A stretch of 64,000 nt of DNA from Roridomyces roridus (taxonomy: Eukaryota > Basidiomycota > Agaricomycetes > Agaricales > Mycenaceae). The stretch covers positions 1 through 64,000 of the forward strand of contig JARKIF010000088.1 of assembly GCA_029378245.1 (NCBI GenBank). Direction: 5' to 3'. A program made the position numbers and the translations under genes. The notes beneath the pieces are model-generated. The model ran no database searches. It was not told the origin of the DNA and was given only the letters and a program-made list of their open reading frames with translations. Every line of letters starts with the position of its first letter. Within the stretch, counting starts at the first letter, position 1. Shown piece after piece: positions 22,248 to 33,311 of this stretch.

Positions 22248-24081
22248 ATGTCCAGATGGATGCAACCCCAGACACAGCTCACTTGCGGCGCCGATTCGGT
22301 GGAAATCCGCTCCTATGCCTCTCCTCCTCAGCCCCCGTTCTTGCCAATACCTACCAAGGACACCCCTAACTCGCCTCCGTCGCGAAAACGAAAGCAGACG
22401 ACTGGATGCGGTGTCATCGTCCACTATGGTGCCATCGTCTCACCGGGGCAGATGTGGCGCGCAGCCGAGACGAGGTGGCCATCCGTGACACCCATCGTGC
22501 CCCTCGAAGACCGGTATTTTCCTGCAGAGACGAGAGACGCGTTGGACTTGGGACGGAAGAGGTGCGGCTGCACTCGGACGGGGATTGGGTGCACTTATTG
22601 GTGAGTTTTTTTTGGCACAATAACACTCACTCTGGACATGAGTAGTGGCAACACACTTGGCGCACTTTCCACTCCGTGTCCCGCACACCAAAAATCGCGC
22701 AGCGGCAAGAACTACTACACCATCCTCCCGTCTGCCGTCTCTCCCCCAATTTCTCCTTACGTGCCTCCCGTACCTGTACCCCAATTCGCGCCTCCGTCTC
22801 CTCCACCGATGTCCTCGTCACCACCGCCACAGCCAGAAGTCGCAGCGGTAGTGGAGCCACACCTTGAATCTGAACCTGCCGTGGTCCCAGTCACAGAGTC
22901 ACCCGTCCTTCCCCACCCTCGTGCACGCGCTCGACACCCAACCTCTCCTTCCCCACCGCCCGTCTTTTACGCAGATTTCACTCCCACGCCATCGCCGGAG
23001 ATACACCCTGCATATATCGACCCCTTCTCTATACATTTCTCGCAGCAGTCGCAGCCCGAGACGCTGACGGAGACGGAGATGTGGACGCCCATGGATGAAA
23101 CTGTCACTATTGTGGAGGACGAGCAGGAGAACGGTCACGAGAACGGGGAGGAACAGCCTGAGGGAGAGGAAGCTAGGCAAACGACCGATGCCGAGGTGCG
23201 TCCCAATGCCGGCGTCACTTTTCATTCTCTGATCATCCTTGCAGATTGAGAATATCGCACGGGAAGACTGGAACACAATTGAGGCGGAGTTGAGGGAGAG
23301 AGACGAGGGTAGACAAGCTCAAGATGCCGAGGTGCGTTCCACGCAGGCGTCGCTTTTCCTTCCCCTTAGTCCAAACTTGACGGGTTTTCAGATGGAGGAT
23401 CTCGCAAGGGACGATTGGAACGCGATTGAGGCGGAATTGGGGGATAGAGAGGAGGGTGCGCAAGCTCAGGATGCCGAGGTGCGTCCCAATGCCGCCATCC
23501 CTTTCTTCTTTTTCTTCTCTTGTCCTTCTGTCTCCCCTAATCCCACTGGACGGGTTTGCAGATGGAGAACATGGCACGGGAGGTCTGGAACGCGGTGCCG
23601 CCGTGGTTGAGGGGCAGCCAGCGCCCGGACACCGAAGTGAGTAGATGCGTTCTGTACATGGATCCCTTCTATAGGACTCAATTCGCCACGGGGGATTCAG
23701 GCTATTGTTCGCGCAGTCGCACAAGGGCGTGACATCTTCCAGCAGGCGTTGGCGGAGGTTAATGCGATGCCGAGGGGTGATCAGAGAGCGGGAGGGGAGG
23801 GTCGGCAAGTCACGGGGACGGAGCCTATCGTTGAGACTGTAGCTGATGTGGAGGAGGAGCAGCACGAGGACCAGGGAGAGGAAGCTAGACAGGCCCGGCT
23901 GGCGGAGGTGCGTAGCGGGCTTCTATTCGTTCATTCCTATGACTTACATAGTAGTCCACCGCAGATTGACAGTCGCATCAGTCCCCGTGCCCGCGAAATC
24001 TTCAACCGGGCGTACCTGCGGGTCTTTGGGGTGCCTGTTGGTGAGCTGGAAGAGGGAGAGGGAGGAGAGGAAGGTAGATAA
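22248..24081 (+). CDS. cysteine-rich agaricomycete protein with serially duplicated exons
   Basis: Seven exons (22248-22600, 22646-23195, 23245-23331, 23392-23478, 23562-23636, 23701-23907, 23965-24081) encode 491 residues. The first part has a putative metal-binding pattern: 'GCGVIVHYGAIVSPGQMW', then 'RCGCTRTGIGC', then 'GN.LG' and 'C..H' just past the first splice. I recall this arrangement from uncharacterised mushroom proteins but know no named family. A Pro/Ser-rich linker follows. Exons 3 and 4 are near-copies of 29 codons each ('IENIAREDWNTIEAEL' and 'MEDLARDDWNAIEAEL', both ending 'QAQDAE'), and exon 5 is a shorter relative. Exons 6 and 7 keep parts of the pattern. All these introns are phase 0 and begin gtgcgt or gtgagt. 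The start used is the ATG at 22248. Confidence 0.7.
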
Positions 24082-24421
24082 GCTCGAGATGCGGAGGTGC
24101 GTAACGGTATCCCGACCAATGGTGAACGCCAGTCATTGACCGAGGCAACAGATTGAGTGTCGCTCGCGAAACATACAATAGGGCGCAGAGAGGTGGTGAC
24201 GTCCTGCCTGATGTACCATGAATCTTTTGCAGTCAAACTCAGTATCCGAATTCATTCCACCAGATTGATTACAGTCTCGCCGTATCAGAAGGCCAACCAC
24301 TAGCTGTAGTAGGTGAAGCCCGAGATCCAATTTCTTGGCCGGGGTGGGTACCCCTTAACCTCCAACCCATAGCTTACATCAAGGGTGCCCCGTCGACGGT
24401 GAACTCCATCGGACTCGTACG
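24082..24421. other. non-coding stretch
   Basis: At 24082-24100 the sequence still resembles the end of a duplicated exon ('gctcgagatgcggag' then gtgcgt). This means that the present stop codon truncated an older, longer exon. Otherwise I see nothing. Confidence 0.5.
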
Positions 24422-26185
24422 TTATTGCTCGCCTCCAAGGTCTCGCGCGGTCACTGGGAGAGGGAGAGAAGAGTGAAATTTTCGCGGGGATTCGAAGCTG
24501 AAACGCTCAGCTCCCAGCGTCGGACCAACTCGAGAGGACATGCAGGGGAGGTCTGAAGATTCGCTCAGTAATGAGTAATGACCGCGAGTGCCACAAACCT
24601 GGAGCCACTTCAGGATGCAATAGGCGTTGGACCAGCTAAGAATAGGTCCCAAACGAGTAGCGGAGAGTTCTGTCCAGTTTGAACTGAGTCGGTCCAATTC
24701 ATATAATAATTCCGAGTCGGAGGGAATATAGCGATCCACAAGCTCTCTAAAGGCGGCTTCGAAGCGAGCTTCCATGAGCCTCTAAGGAAATCAGCCAGGT
24801 ATTGATGAACCAATGAGCGGACTGACGGGAGGAGTGATATTTCACCATCGCTTATCTTTCGAAACAGACGAGCATAGGCGACAGCCACGTCTTTGTAGAC
24901 ATCCGAAGTGCACCAGGGATAGTTCAAGTCAAATTCAAAGAACTGTAGATTCCACACTAGGGCGAGCATTTGTGGCCAAGATAGGTCCAGCAGATTGCGG
25001 GCGCAGGAGACCCATGTCGAGCGCTTAAAGTCGAGTCGAAATTTGTGGGGCCTGTTGAGAATATGTGCGAATGTCTGAAGCCGACGTAATTGTGTTTTTC
25101 CCTCTGGGACCTTTCGACGAATTAGGTGCCCCACACGGGAAGAACAGGCGTGATATACGCGCTCCCAGAGTTCAAGGAGGTCCTTCGGGCAATTGGGTGT
25201 TTTCTGAGAGACGTAGTATGATTTAAAAGAGCGGCAGAGGCAGAGGCAGAACTCACTGCAATCCACTTTACCACTTCTCTATAATCTGCGCCAACCCATC
25301 CCAAGAAGAGGAAATCGAGATTCACTGCTCTGATAAGGGGGAGAAGCTCATCACACGGCTCGAGAGATGTGATATAGTCAACCCAAGTGGTAACAACCAT
25401 CCTGAGAAAAATAATCGTCACCAGTTGTTGGCAGGGAGGAACCCAAGAACCACATACCAAACAACATGATCAGGGCTGGATGAGTCCCTGTGGTTGTAAG
25501 ATAATAATACCCCGAGCATCGCTCGAGCCAACTCGAAACGGTGCGACAGGCTGCCGATGTAGAAATCCGAGGATCGTTCTGTGCTGATAAGGAAATCCCT
25601 AAATGAGGCATGGCGTGGGGTGATACGCTTCGAATCGTCGTTGCTGTCGATTTCGAAGACCGAGTGCAACCCACGCATTGTCAGTCGGATGTCACCAGCT
25701 TCGAGATGCAGGAGCTGTGCGATATGGCGAATCGACAAATACGACGACCATTTGGGAATAAAGAAAAGAGACAGAGTGGCGAGGAGGCGTGGGCGATACC
25801 GGATTGGGACCCGAGAAAGAATTTGCCGGTACAGCTGGTCGAGAGATTTGAAGGGGGAGACATCACTATTTGGGGTGGTGTTCCGGATGATTTCCAGCTG
25901 CAGTACTTGTCGTCCACGAACTTGATGACTGTGGCCGCGTAAATGAAATATCCCGACGACTTGTTGACCAAATGTGACAGGACAGTTTCGGATGGCCACG
26001 GCAAAGGAATGGTGGACATGGTTAAATGGTGTTCCTTGTAGATGCGCGCAAATTCCAGGCGCAAGAAAGTGTCCACATCAGCAAATGACTGCTCGATGTT
26101 GATAATGTCAAGGTCCCTAAAGGATGGGCTGCCGAAAATCTCGCTGATATCAGGTTCCGGCCGGCTGGCGACGATGAATTTGATC

Positions 26186-26195
26186 GGCAAGGCAT
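26186..26195. repeat. left 10-bp target-site duplication
   Basis: GGCAAGGCAT, identical to 32760-32769. Removing the element and one copy joins the NACHT reading frame exactly (...HHALP|IKFIV...). Confidence 0.9.
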
Positions 26196-26526
26196 GGGCC
26201 AGGATAATGTGCCGCTGCAGGGCCGCGTAGTGCCGCTGAGGGCCGCTGCCGCGTGATGGGTGGCGGTGAGAGTTCCAAATCGTGCTGCAGGGTCTCTACA
26301 AGGACAGTGGGGTCAAATGAAAGTCAGATTACGCAAGTTGATACTTGTATGTATTGTTTCGGAAAACAAAGTGGGGGAGAATTGAAGAAATTAGCTTCAA
26401 GAAATGTTGTTGCCGTGAAAACGAGGCCAGATTGCACCATATACCACCTCAGTGTACTCTTTGGAAGAAGAAAATGACCGGGAATTGCAGTGATTGACTT
26501 CAAAAAAATGTGTTGATGTGCGGCAC

Positions 26527-27145
26527 TAAGGAGAGGCACGAGTATACATTCGCGAATACGAATATTCGCGAAAGTTCGAAAAATGATATTCGCATTCGTA
26601 CGAGTATTGATGGCGAATATTCGTGGATTAGTAAGCAGTATTCGCGAGTATTCGCAAGTGGCAAGTATTTTCATCAGTCAGCCTGATTGCTCTTTTGTGG
26701 TGCAGAAACGACAATATACTAGCTTTAGAAGGTGTAATCTCAATGACTTGGCTGAGAGTCAACTGAGAACTGGTGTTTCTCCACTCATCAATCGTTCAAT
26801 CAAGTGTCTATCAAAGGTGAATGCAAGTGTTCACAGGCAGTGAACACATCATTGACTCATTTTGAATTGAATCTTGTATCAGAATTGACATACATTACGG
26901 AGTGATTGCCAAGTGCCGGCATGCCAAATGATGCCGTGATCTGCCGATTATCAAATTTCCTTTCTGGGTCTGTTCCGACAACTTACGGTAGCCCGACGAA
27001 TATTGGCGAGTAGCAACTTTTCCAGAAACCAGTATTCGCATTCGCACGAATAGCACCGCCACCATCACTCGCGAATATGAATACTCGTATTCGCGAATGG
27101 AATGGCGCGAATATTCGTGGCACTCGATACTCGTGCCTCTCCTTA
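26527..27145. mobile_element. hAT-type MITE (619 bp), nested
   Basis: Perfect 19-bp terminal inverted repeats TAAGGAGAGGCACGAGTAT and an 8-bp target duplication TGCGGCAC (26519-26526, 27146-27153). Both halves carry many 'cgaatattcg'-type short palindromes, which can fold extensively. No coding capacity. Confidence 0.9.
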
Positions 27146-27319
27146 TGCGGCACTATGCAGCCCTGAGCGGTACCGACAGCGGCACTCAGCGGCACTACGC
27201 GGTCCTCAGCGGTAGTGGCAGCGGCACTCAGCGGTAGTGACAGCGGCACTCGGCGGTAGTGACAGCGGCACTCAGCGGCACTACGCGGTCCTCAGCGGTA
27301 GGGACAGCGGCACTCAGTG

Positions 27320-28914
27320 CATCAGCAAAATCGCAGGTTCGTCTTTGGCGTCTTTGGCGTCTTGGCCAAGACATAGAAGACGGAAAAGACGTGACTTTGC
27401 CAAAGACGGCGTGTCTTGGCCAAGCTAAGTACATTGCTTGGGAAGACAAATCCGTCTTGGGAAGACGGCGGGCATCTTGAGCAAGCAGCGAGTCTCTTCT
27501 TCAAGACACCCAGAAGACAGCTCTCAAGACACTCAGGTTCCCACAGAAGATGAAGGAAAAGACGCATATATTGATGTAACCGTTACAATGAATCAAGTAT
27601 ATACGGGGAGGGGAATGGAGGAACCCGCCGGTGTAACGAACGCAGGCAACGACACAGGATGGATCACGAGGGAGGAGGGAGTGGTAGTGGCCCAGTCGGT
27701 CTTTGTTTGTCGACCCCTGGCGGGTCTTGTACCAGTATCAGACACGACGGCAGCTTGAAAGATGAACGTCGTGGTAACGGCTTGAGGTTTGGCATGATGC
27801 AAATCTTGGAGGCCGGCCGACATCTCGAAGGAGGAGCGATCTTGATTAGCCACCAGATCTTGTGCATATACGTTCGTGACGGTGTACAGGGATTTGCGAA
27901 ACGAGATTGTCGACGTTGAGTTCAGTGTGAAAACGAGGACGGGGGATGTGCGGCGGGTAGGCAAGAGTCTGGAGGGTGAAGAAGGGACAGGGCGGCCGGG
28001 TCGAGTGAGGCGAGCGGCAAGGAGCGTGTGGAGCGAAGAAGGCGAGCTTCATTATGTGGGGGACGAAGGTGAGGGATATCCGGGTGAGCGGTCTTCACTC
28101 CGTCACTCTTTCTTCTTCGCTCTTTCTTCAAACGTGGGTCTTGCTAGCACGGGCACGCGATGTAGTAGGCGTGAGGTCGAGTGTGCGCCCTCCGAGTGGT
28201 TGCCGTCAGCGACAAAGCGACAGGTGGGGTCGGGAAGCGCACGAGCGGAGGCTATGGCAAGACGAGCGACGAGTTGGACGAGGGAAGGACGGGGGTGGTG
28301 GTGGGAAGAAAAAGAAAGAGATGCGACGTGGCGGAGTCACGCCATCCGTAACATGAGTCATCTCGGGGATTTGTGATCCGGGCGGAGTTTGAAGCACTTG
28401 AGAAACATTTTCTTCTCTTCCTCCTCCGACTTGGGTCCTCGACTGGTTCGCTCCCCGGTGTCCCTCCGATTCAAGACGGTCCCTTGTCATCGAGGGCCAC
28501 CTCGTCGAGCTGCAGCCAACACCAAGCCGACACTTCACTGCCCTGGACAGCAGTGCACATCCCCAAGCTTCTGGATACAAGCAAGATACAAGACTCGCTA
28601 TGAGAAGCCGATTCATGAAGGATATGCATTTGGTCCAGTCCGTATTGAATGTAATATATGCACACTACTTTTTAAAAACTTAGATTTGTCTTCGCGTCTT
28701 TCGATGAAATTCCATCTTCAGAGAACTCGGATCGTCTTGGGCAGCTTGGAGACCAGATGTACCTGAAACACGAATCCTTCAAAGACAGATTATTATCGCC
28801 AAGCCATCCAAGACATCTTGCCCATGACCAAGATGCTGGAAGATGCCCGGCCAAGACAAAAGATGCCTCGTCAAGACAAAAGACGCCCAAGACAAACCTG
28901 TGATTTTGCTGATG
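27320..28914. mobile_element. 1.6-kb inverted-repeat element rich in 'aagacg' repeats
   Basis: The left end CATCAGCAAAATCGCAGG is inverted at the right end (CATCAGCAAAATCACAGG on the other strand). About 200 bp of 'tcttggc / gccaaga' motifs follow in both arms. I could not find a convincing target duplication. The middle (about 27600-28380) has overlapping open frames on both strands. The longest, on the minus strand at 27593-27964, has no feature I recognise. Confidence 0.55.
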
Positions 28915-31019
28915 TGCTAGTCAGCGGCACTCAGCGGTAGTGGCAGCGGTACTCAGCAGCAGTGGCAGCGGCATCTGGGGCCTATAAATTTTGAATAAAC
29001 AGAGTCATTGCTGTTGGCAATTAGGGAGTCAAATGAAATATCACATCTTACTTTGAATCACCGTTCCGGGAAGTAAGTACAAGTTCGAACTTGGAAGTAA
29101 AATGATTTGATCTCGGAACAATTCATGAATTGATCGGTAACCTGTGCTCCCCAGGTTTATCCGCTACCACCACCCCTCCTATCTACAGCAACCCATTGTA
29201 TCCATCATGCTGGATGCTACACTCGCTCTCATGCTTGTAATCAATGTGGCCCTCCTCGCTATAGTTCTTGCGTCGCATTGGGATCCAAGATTTGGCCGCA
29301 CTTGGGAATCGACTCACCGTCTATGACCCTCGGAGGGTTGTGGTTTTTTATCAACAGGCTCCTGGCGCTCCGCAAAGGCACGAGCCTCCGATCTGGATTG
29401 TGCATCTCAATGTCAACATTCGGAGTCGGGACAACTTGAAGCACTCGTTCAAGGTTCAGTTTGATGATGAACCGACAGCTGTGGATGCCAGCTCAACGAG
29501 CTCTCCTGATGTTCCACTTCGGCTCACTGCGGTAAACCACAAGATTGATCTGCATGACGAGGACGTACGTACTGCGTCCCGAGTTTCTATCCCATGCTCA
29601 CAAAGATTCAGTTGCCCCTTGCGAAGCGACGACCAGTACGGGCAGCTGCGCAACGGCGGGCAACCTCAAGCCGTCTCAACATGCAGTTGAATCCGGTGAT
29701 AAGCAGTGTATTTTTACACGCGGGGAATTCACGCGTTTTCGTGATTCCAGCTTACAACCAAGTCCCGGGACTAGTGAGGCATAATTACAACATTGAGGGT
29801 ACGTTGATAACGCTGCCGCCGACTCAACACTCAAACACTACCCAAACAAAAGGGCAGTGGGATTGTGTTAGATAGACGAAGTTGTTGTTGTGCGAGGGTG
29901 TCTTCTCAGTGACGGAACACCTTGAGTTTGACTGAGCGTTGAAACGGGAACTAAGCAGCGAGACGGTATAAAACCAAGCTCAAGCTGAACCAAGTTCAAT
30001 TGATAGGCCAAAACACAAGTCCAATCCAACCAACACAACCAATATCCGAACACAAGCTGTGTTGCCAACCAACGATCACCAAGTTCAAATCCCAATCCAA
30101 ACCAAATCCAACCAAGTCCAAAGTCCAACCAAAACAATCCAACAATAACAAGATCACACAAATCACAAGGACAGAGTCCAAGGGCGAGAGGTTTAGACAG
30201 TAAATGCCAATGAAATGGAGCTTCGCACACAGCTAGGCCTACCAATACAGTGCGGTTCCATTCTACATTACTGAGCTTTTATACATGCTGGGTGCAAACA
30301 AAGAACAAATAGGAACTATATAATCCCAACCAATAGGAACGATCCTTTCCCTAATCTCCCTGTAAATACCCTCTTGGCGCTGTCAATCACACTGGATTGA
30401 TCCCATGTTGGCTTTATCACTCCGATCGCAAGCTGATTGTTCCACAATTGATCCACGTCCTCGGCATTCTCGGAGTCCACCACCCAGATCAGATCTCGGC
30501 AAGAGATCTGGAACTGATGGCCACTTTGATCCGAAGCTCGGCCCTCTGTGATTCCCTCAATATTTGGTTTCGAGGCTGACACGAAAGTAAACTGGCTTGA
30601 TTGCGGTACTTGGTTTTCTAGCATTCGACAACCTCCCCGAGAAGAACATCCAACTAGTTTCGCTGAAATGTTAGACCGGTTCCAGCCAACCGACGCCCCT
30701 TCCAAACGACGACTTCCAACCATGAGAACCCAAAGAATCGGCTTTATCGGATGTTCGGATCAAATGCCCGGTCAAGTCTACACGAAGTTTGACCGAGGTC
30801 GAAATCCTATTCCGGCCGCTGTCCGCACTCTGGTCGGCAGCTCTGATAGCTCCAACCCTCTAGGATTGACAATAAGCCTGTTTCGGACTACGGTGTTTGG
30901 TATAGGCATCAAAATGCTGAATTATGTTGTTTTGGACACCGAAAAGTCCTGCGGCTTATCAACGTGTCCGCCTCGGGGCAGCATATTAGACTTGAGGGCT
31001 CTGGGAATTAGCTGACGAC
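28915..31019. other. unclassified sequence inside the 6.56-kb element
   Basis: Short open frames exist (for example plus strand 29144-29326 with one hydrophobic span, minus strand 30316-30723) but none resembles a known protein. 29985-30180 is a low-complexity CCAA-rich tract. No gene can be supported. Confidence 0.4.
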
Positions 31020-31890
31020 TGTGTACCATTGCCCGAGAGTGATCAAGAGGATAGAAGGGACTGCCCGTCCCACTTACCAACCAGAGACATACTCGAATCG
31101 TACTCCCCGGGAGTCAAACCCAAGGATATCAGTTCTTACGAAGGATGAATTACCTTATCATCCAGGCACATCCGAGGATGCCGCAAGTCATTAAACGCCG
31201 GCCGATGACAGACCAGAGATAGAGGAGAAGAGAAGTTCAACAAAGCCGAGAGTGCCAACCTCCGGCATCATCGGCTCAGAATACAACCTTTGATGATGAG
31301 GCTCGGGTGGGTCGGTTACCTGCCTAGCAAGCCCCCGGCAGACTGGTTCAGGCATCTAAGGCAGAAGGAAACCTCCGGCCAGTCTGAGAGAGAAAGAGAT
31401 AAACCGATGGAGCGTTCTGGAACTTCCGGCAGCACGTGAGGATCGACGGCTGACTGAGGCATCAAGCACGCAATCCTGACGAACTGATCAGAAAGAGGAA
31501 TGAGAGCTATGCCATTGGCCAGACGAGGCCTTGGCATCACAGATACCATATATATTCTTCAGTCCGCAAAATGTATAAAAGCCATAGCAAAACAGCATGT
31601 ACAGTAGTAGATTTTACCCCTCCAATCTGTGAGACCAGTGCGGACAATAAATTGCTCAGAACACAACCTAGAGACCAGAAGTTTGACTGAGCCCCGGCTA
31701 GTTAGCTTGAGACTGCGTGTTCGGACACGACGAGCTTGAACCCCCGAGAGTTACCTTTGACGTTGTACCGAGGTTTTGACAGACAAGACGCCTGTCCTAC
31801 TACCCCGAACACACACCCACGAGCATTGGATTGGTTGAGATTTAGATTTGATTAGTGGTTGAGTTTGTGGTTGAGTTATCTCACTACATT
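31020..31890 (+). repeat. possible LTR
   Basis: The block begins near TGTACC and ends near CACTACA. Within it are TATAAAA (31574-31580) and, 66 bp further on, AATAAA (31646-31651), which is the promoter/poly(A) order of a retrotransposon LTR. No second copy, no target duplication and no gag/pol are visible, so this would be a fragment or a diverged solo LTR. Confidence 0.3.
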
Positions 31891-32759
31891 CGATACTACT
31901 CAGAGTTTCTATTTCACGGCCGCACCCTAGTGCACCGTTTCACCGGTGCCTGCGGCGAATATGGAAAATGTCCAGTTGCGGTGGTCGGTGGAGATTGACA
32001 AGAGGGTCTTGACTGCGAGGCAGTACGCCCGAGAATTCCCTGATGAGTTTGCAACCGAGTATCCTCATCTCTTGCATTTACTTTAGAAGTTCTGTAATTT
32101 CATTGGTACAAAATGACTAGTAGCTATTTATTTATTCCCTACAGCAGTCGAACTCCCAGCTATTGAAGGCTCCAGAGCTCTGAGGCTGAGGCTTTGAATA
32201 CTTGTAGTCTTGTACTCTATTCAATGACTGTACTCAAACTGTACTCTTGAACCCCCCCCCAGAGGAAATTGGGACAACAGCCACATGAGATAGGCTTTGT
32301 GAACCATCTCTGAGGTTTTTGAATGTGTTAGTACAGAGAGAAGCACGGAACACGGCTCCCACATCTCGATTCCAAGAACACCGTGTTTCACTTAAATCAC
32401 TCACCCACTGTGAACGGATACAAATTTTCACATGGCGTCAGCGGCTTCTGATGCATTGAGATGGTAGGTATTCATCTCAATGCTCTTTTCAAATGCTTAA
32501 ATTTTTCAGGTAGTCGAACTTTCTGCGCGGCAGCGTGACAGCGGCCCTTGTGACCGCAGCGGCACATTGGTCGATCGACCGCTGTCACACCAGCGGCCCT
32601 GCGCGGTCATACGCGGCAGCGGTCCTACGCGGCAGCGGTCCTACGCGGCAGCGGTCCTACGCGGCAGCGGCCCTACGCGGCCCTCCAGCGGCTTGCAGCG
32701 GCTGTCCCAGCGGCTGCAGCGGTCATCCCAGCGGCTGCAGCGGCACATTAGCCGGGCCC

Positions 32760-32769
32760 GGCAAGGCAT
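32760..32769. repeat. right 10-bp target-site duplication
   Basis: GGCAAGGCAT, the partner of 26186-26195. Confidence 0.9.
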
Positions 32770-33311
32770 GATGAGAACAGAAGATGTCGGCGATACAGCG
32801 CAAGAGTTCCTGCTGAACTGGAACGCCAGCGCACTCATCGAGTCCATCGATGATAAGTATGCGAAGTCCGCACCCCGACGCCAACCGACAAGGTTCAACG
32901 ACGAGCTCCCGCAGCTGTGAAGCGATGGAATCAGACACGAGAGTTGGGTTTGCTTCCACCCTCCGGGAAATAGAGCATTTCAAAGATGGTTCGAAGATCC
33001 CCAGCTGGTGTGCGAGAGTGGCAAACAGAATGCGGCCATTGTTGCGAGTCGGATGACCCCGTTTGAAGAAGAAGCTTCCCCCGAGGCGCCCAGTATCCTG
33101 GAAACGCTGACAGAGCGTGTGCATGATCGCAGATTTGCCGGCCCCGGCAGGTCCATGAAGCCAAAGGACGCGGACTCCCGGATCGTCCAATCGACGCAGC
33201 AGGTCGGCCAACAGTTCATACGTGTCTCTGGATGGCATCGAGGTTGAGGGAAGCTTTCGGCCGAGTTGTACATGGCCTCAGTGGCAGCACGGCTGTGAAG
33301 TGTATCGAAGC

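Larger units (their letters stand above)
26196..32759. mobile_element. 6.56-kb DNA transposon inserted in the NACHT gene
   Basis: The left end GGGCCAGGATAATGTGCCG and the inverted right end GGGCCCGGCTAATGTGCCG match over about 25 bp with two mismatches. A perfect 10-bp duplication flanks them. Subterminal arrays of CAGCGG / CCGCTG hexamers occupy 26208-26260 and 32535-32757, with more arrays at 27165-27320 and 28915-28975. Ends beginning GGG and a duplication of 9-11 bp fit Mutator-like elements, but that is inference. No transposase is visible inside, so it is non-autonomous or gutted. Nested inside are a MITE (26527-27145), a longer inverted-repeat element (27320-28914) and an LTR-like block (about 31020-31890). 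Confidence 0.85.

Noticed and set aside
27165..27330. CRISPR-like or satellite array of 'cagcggcac'
   Set aside because: Eukaryotic context, very short irregular units without spacers. It is part of the subterminal repeats of a transposon.
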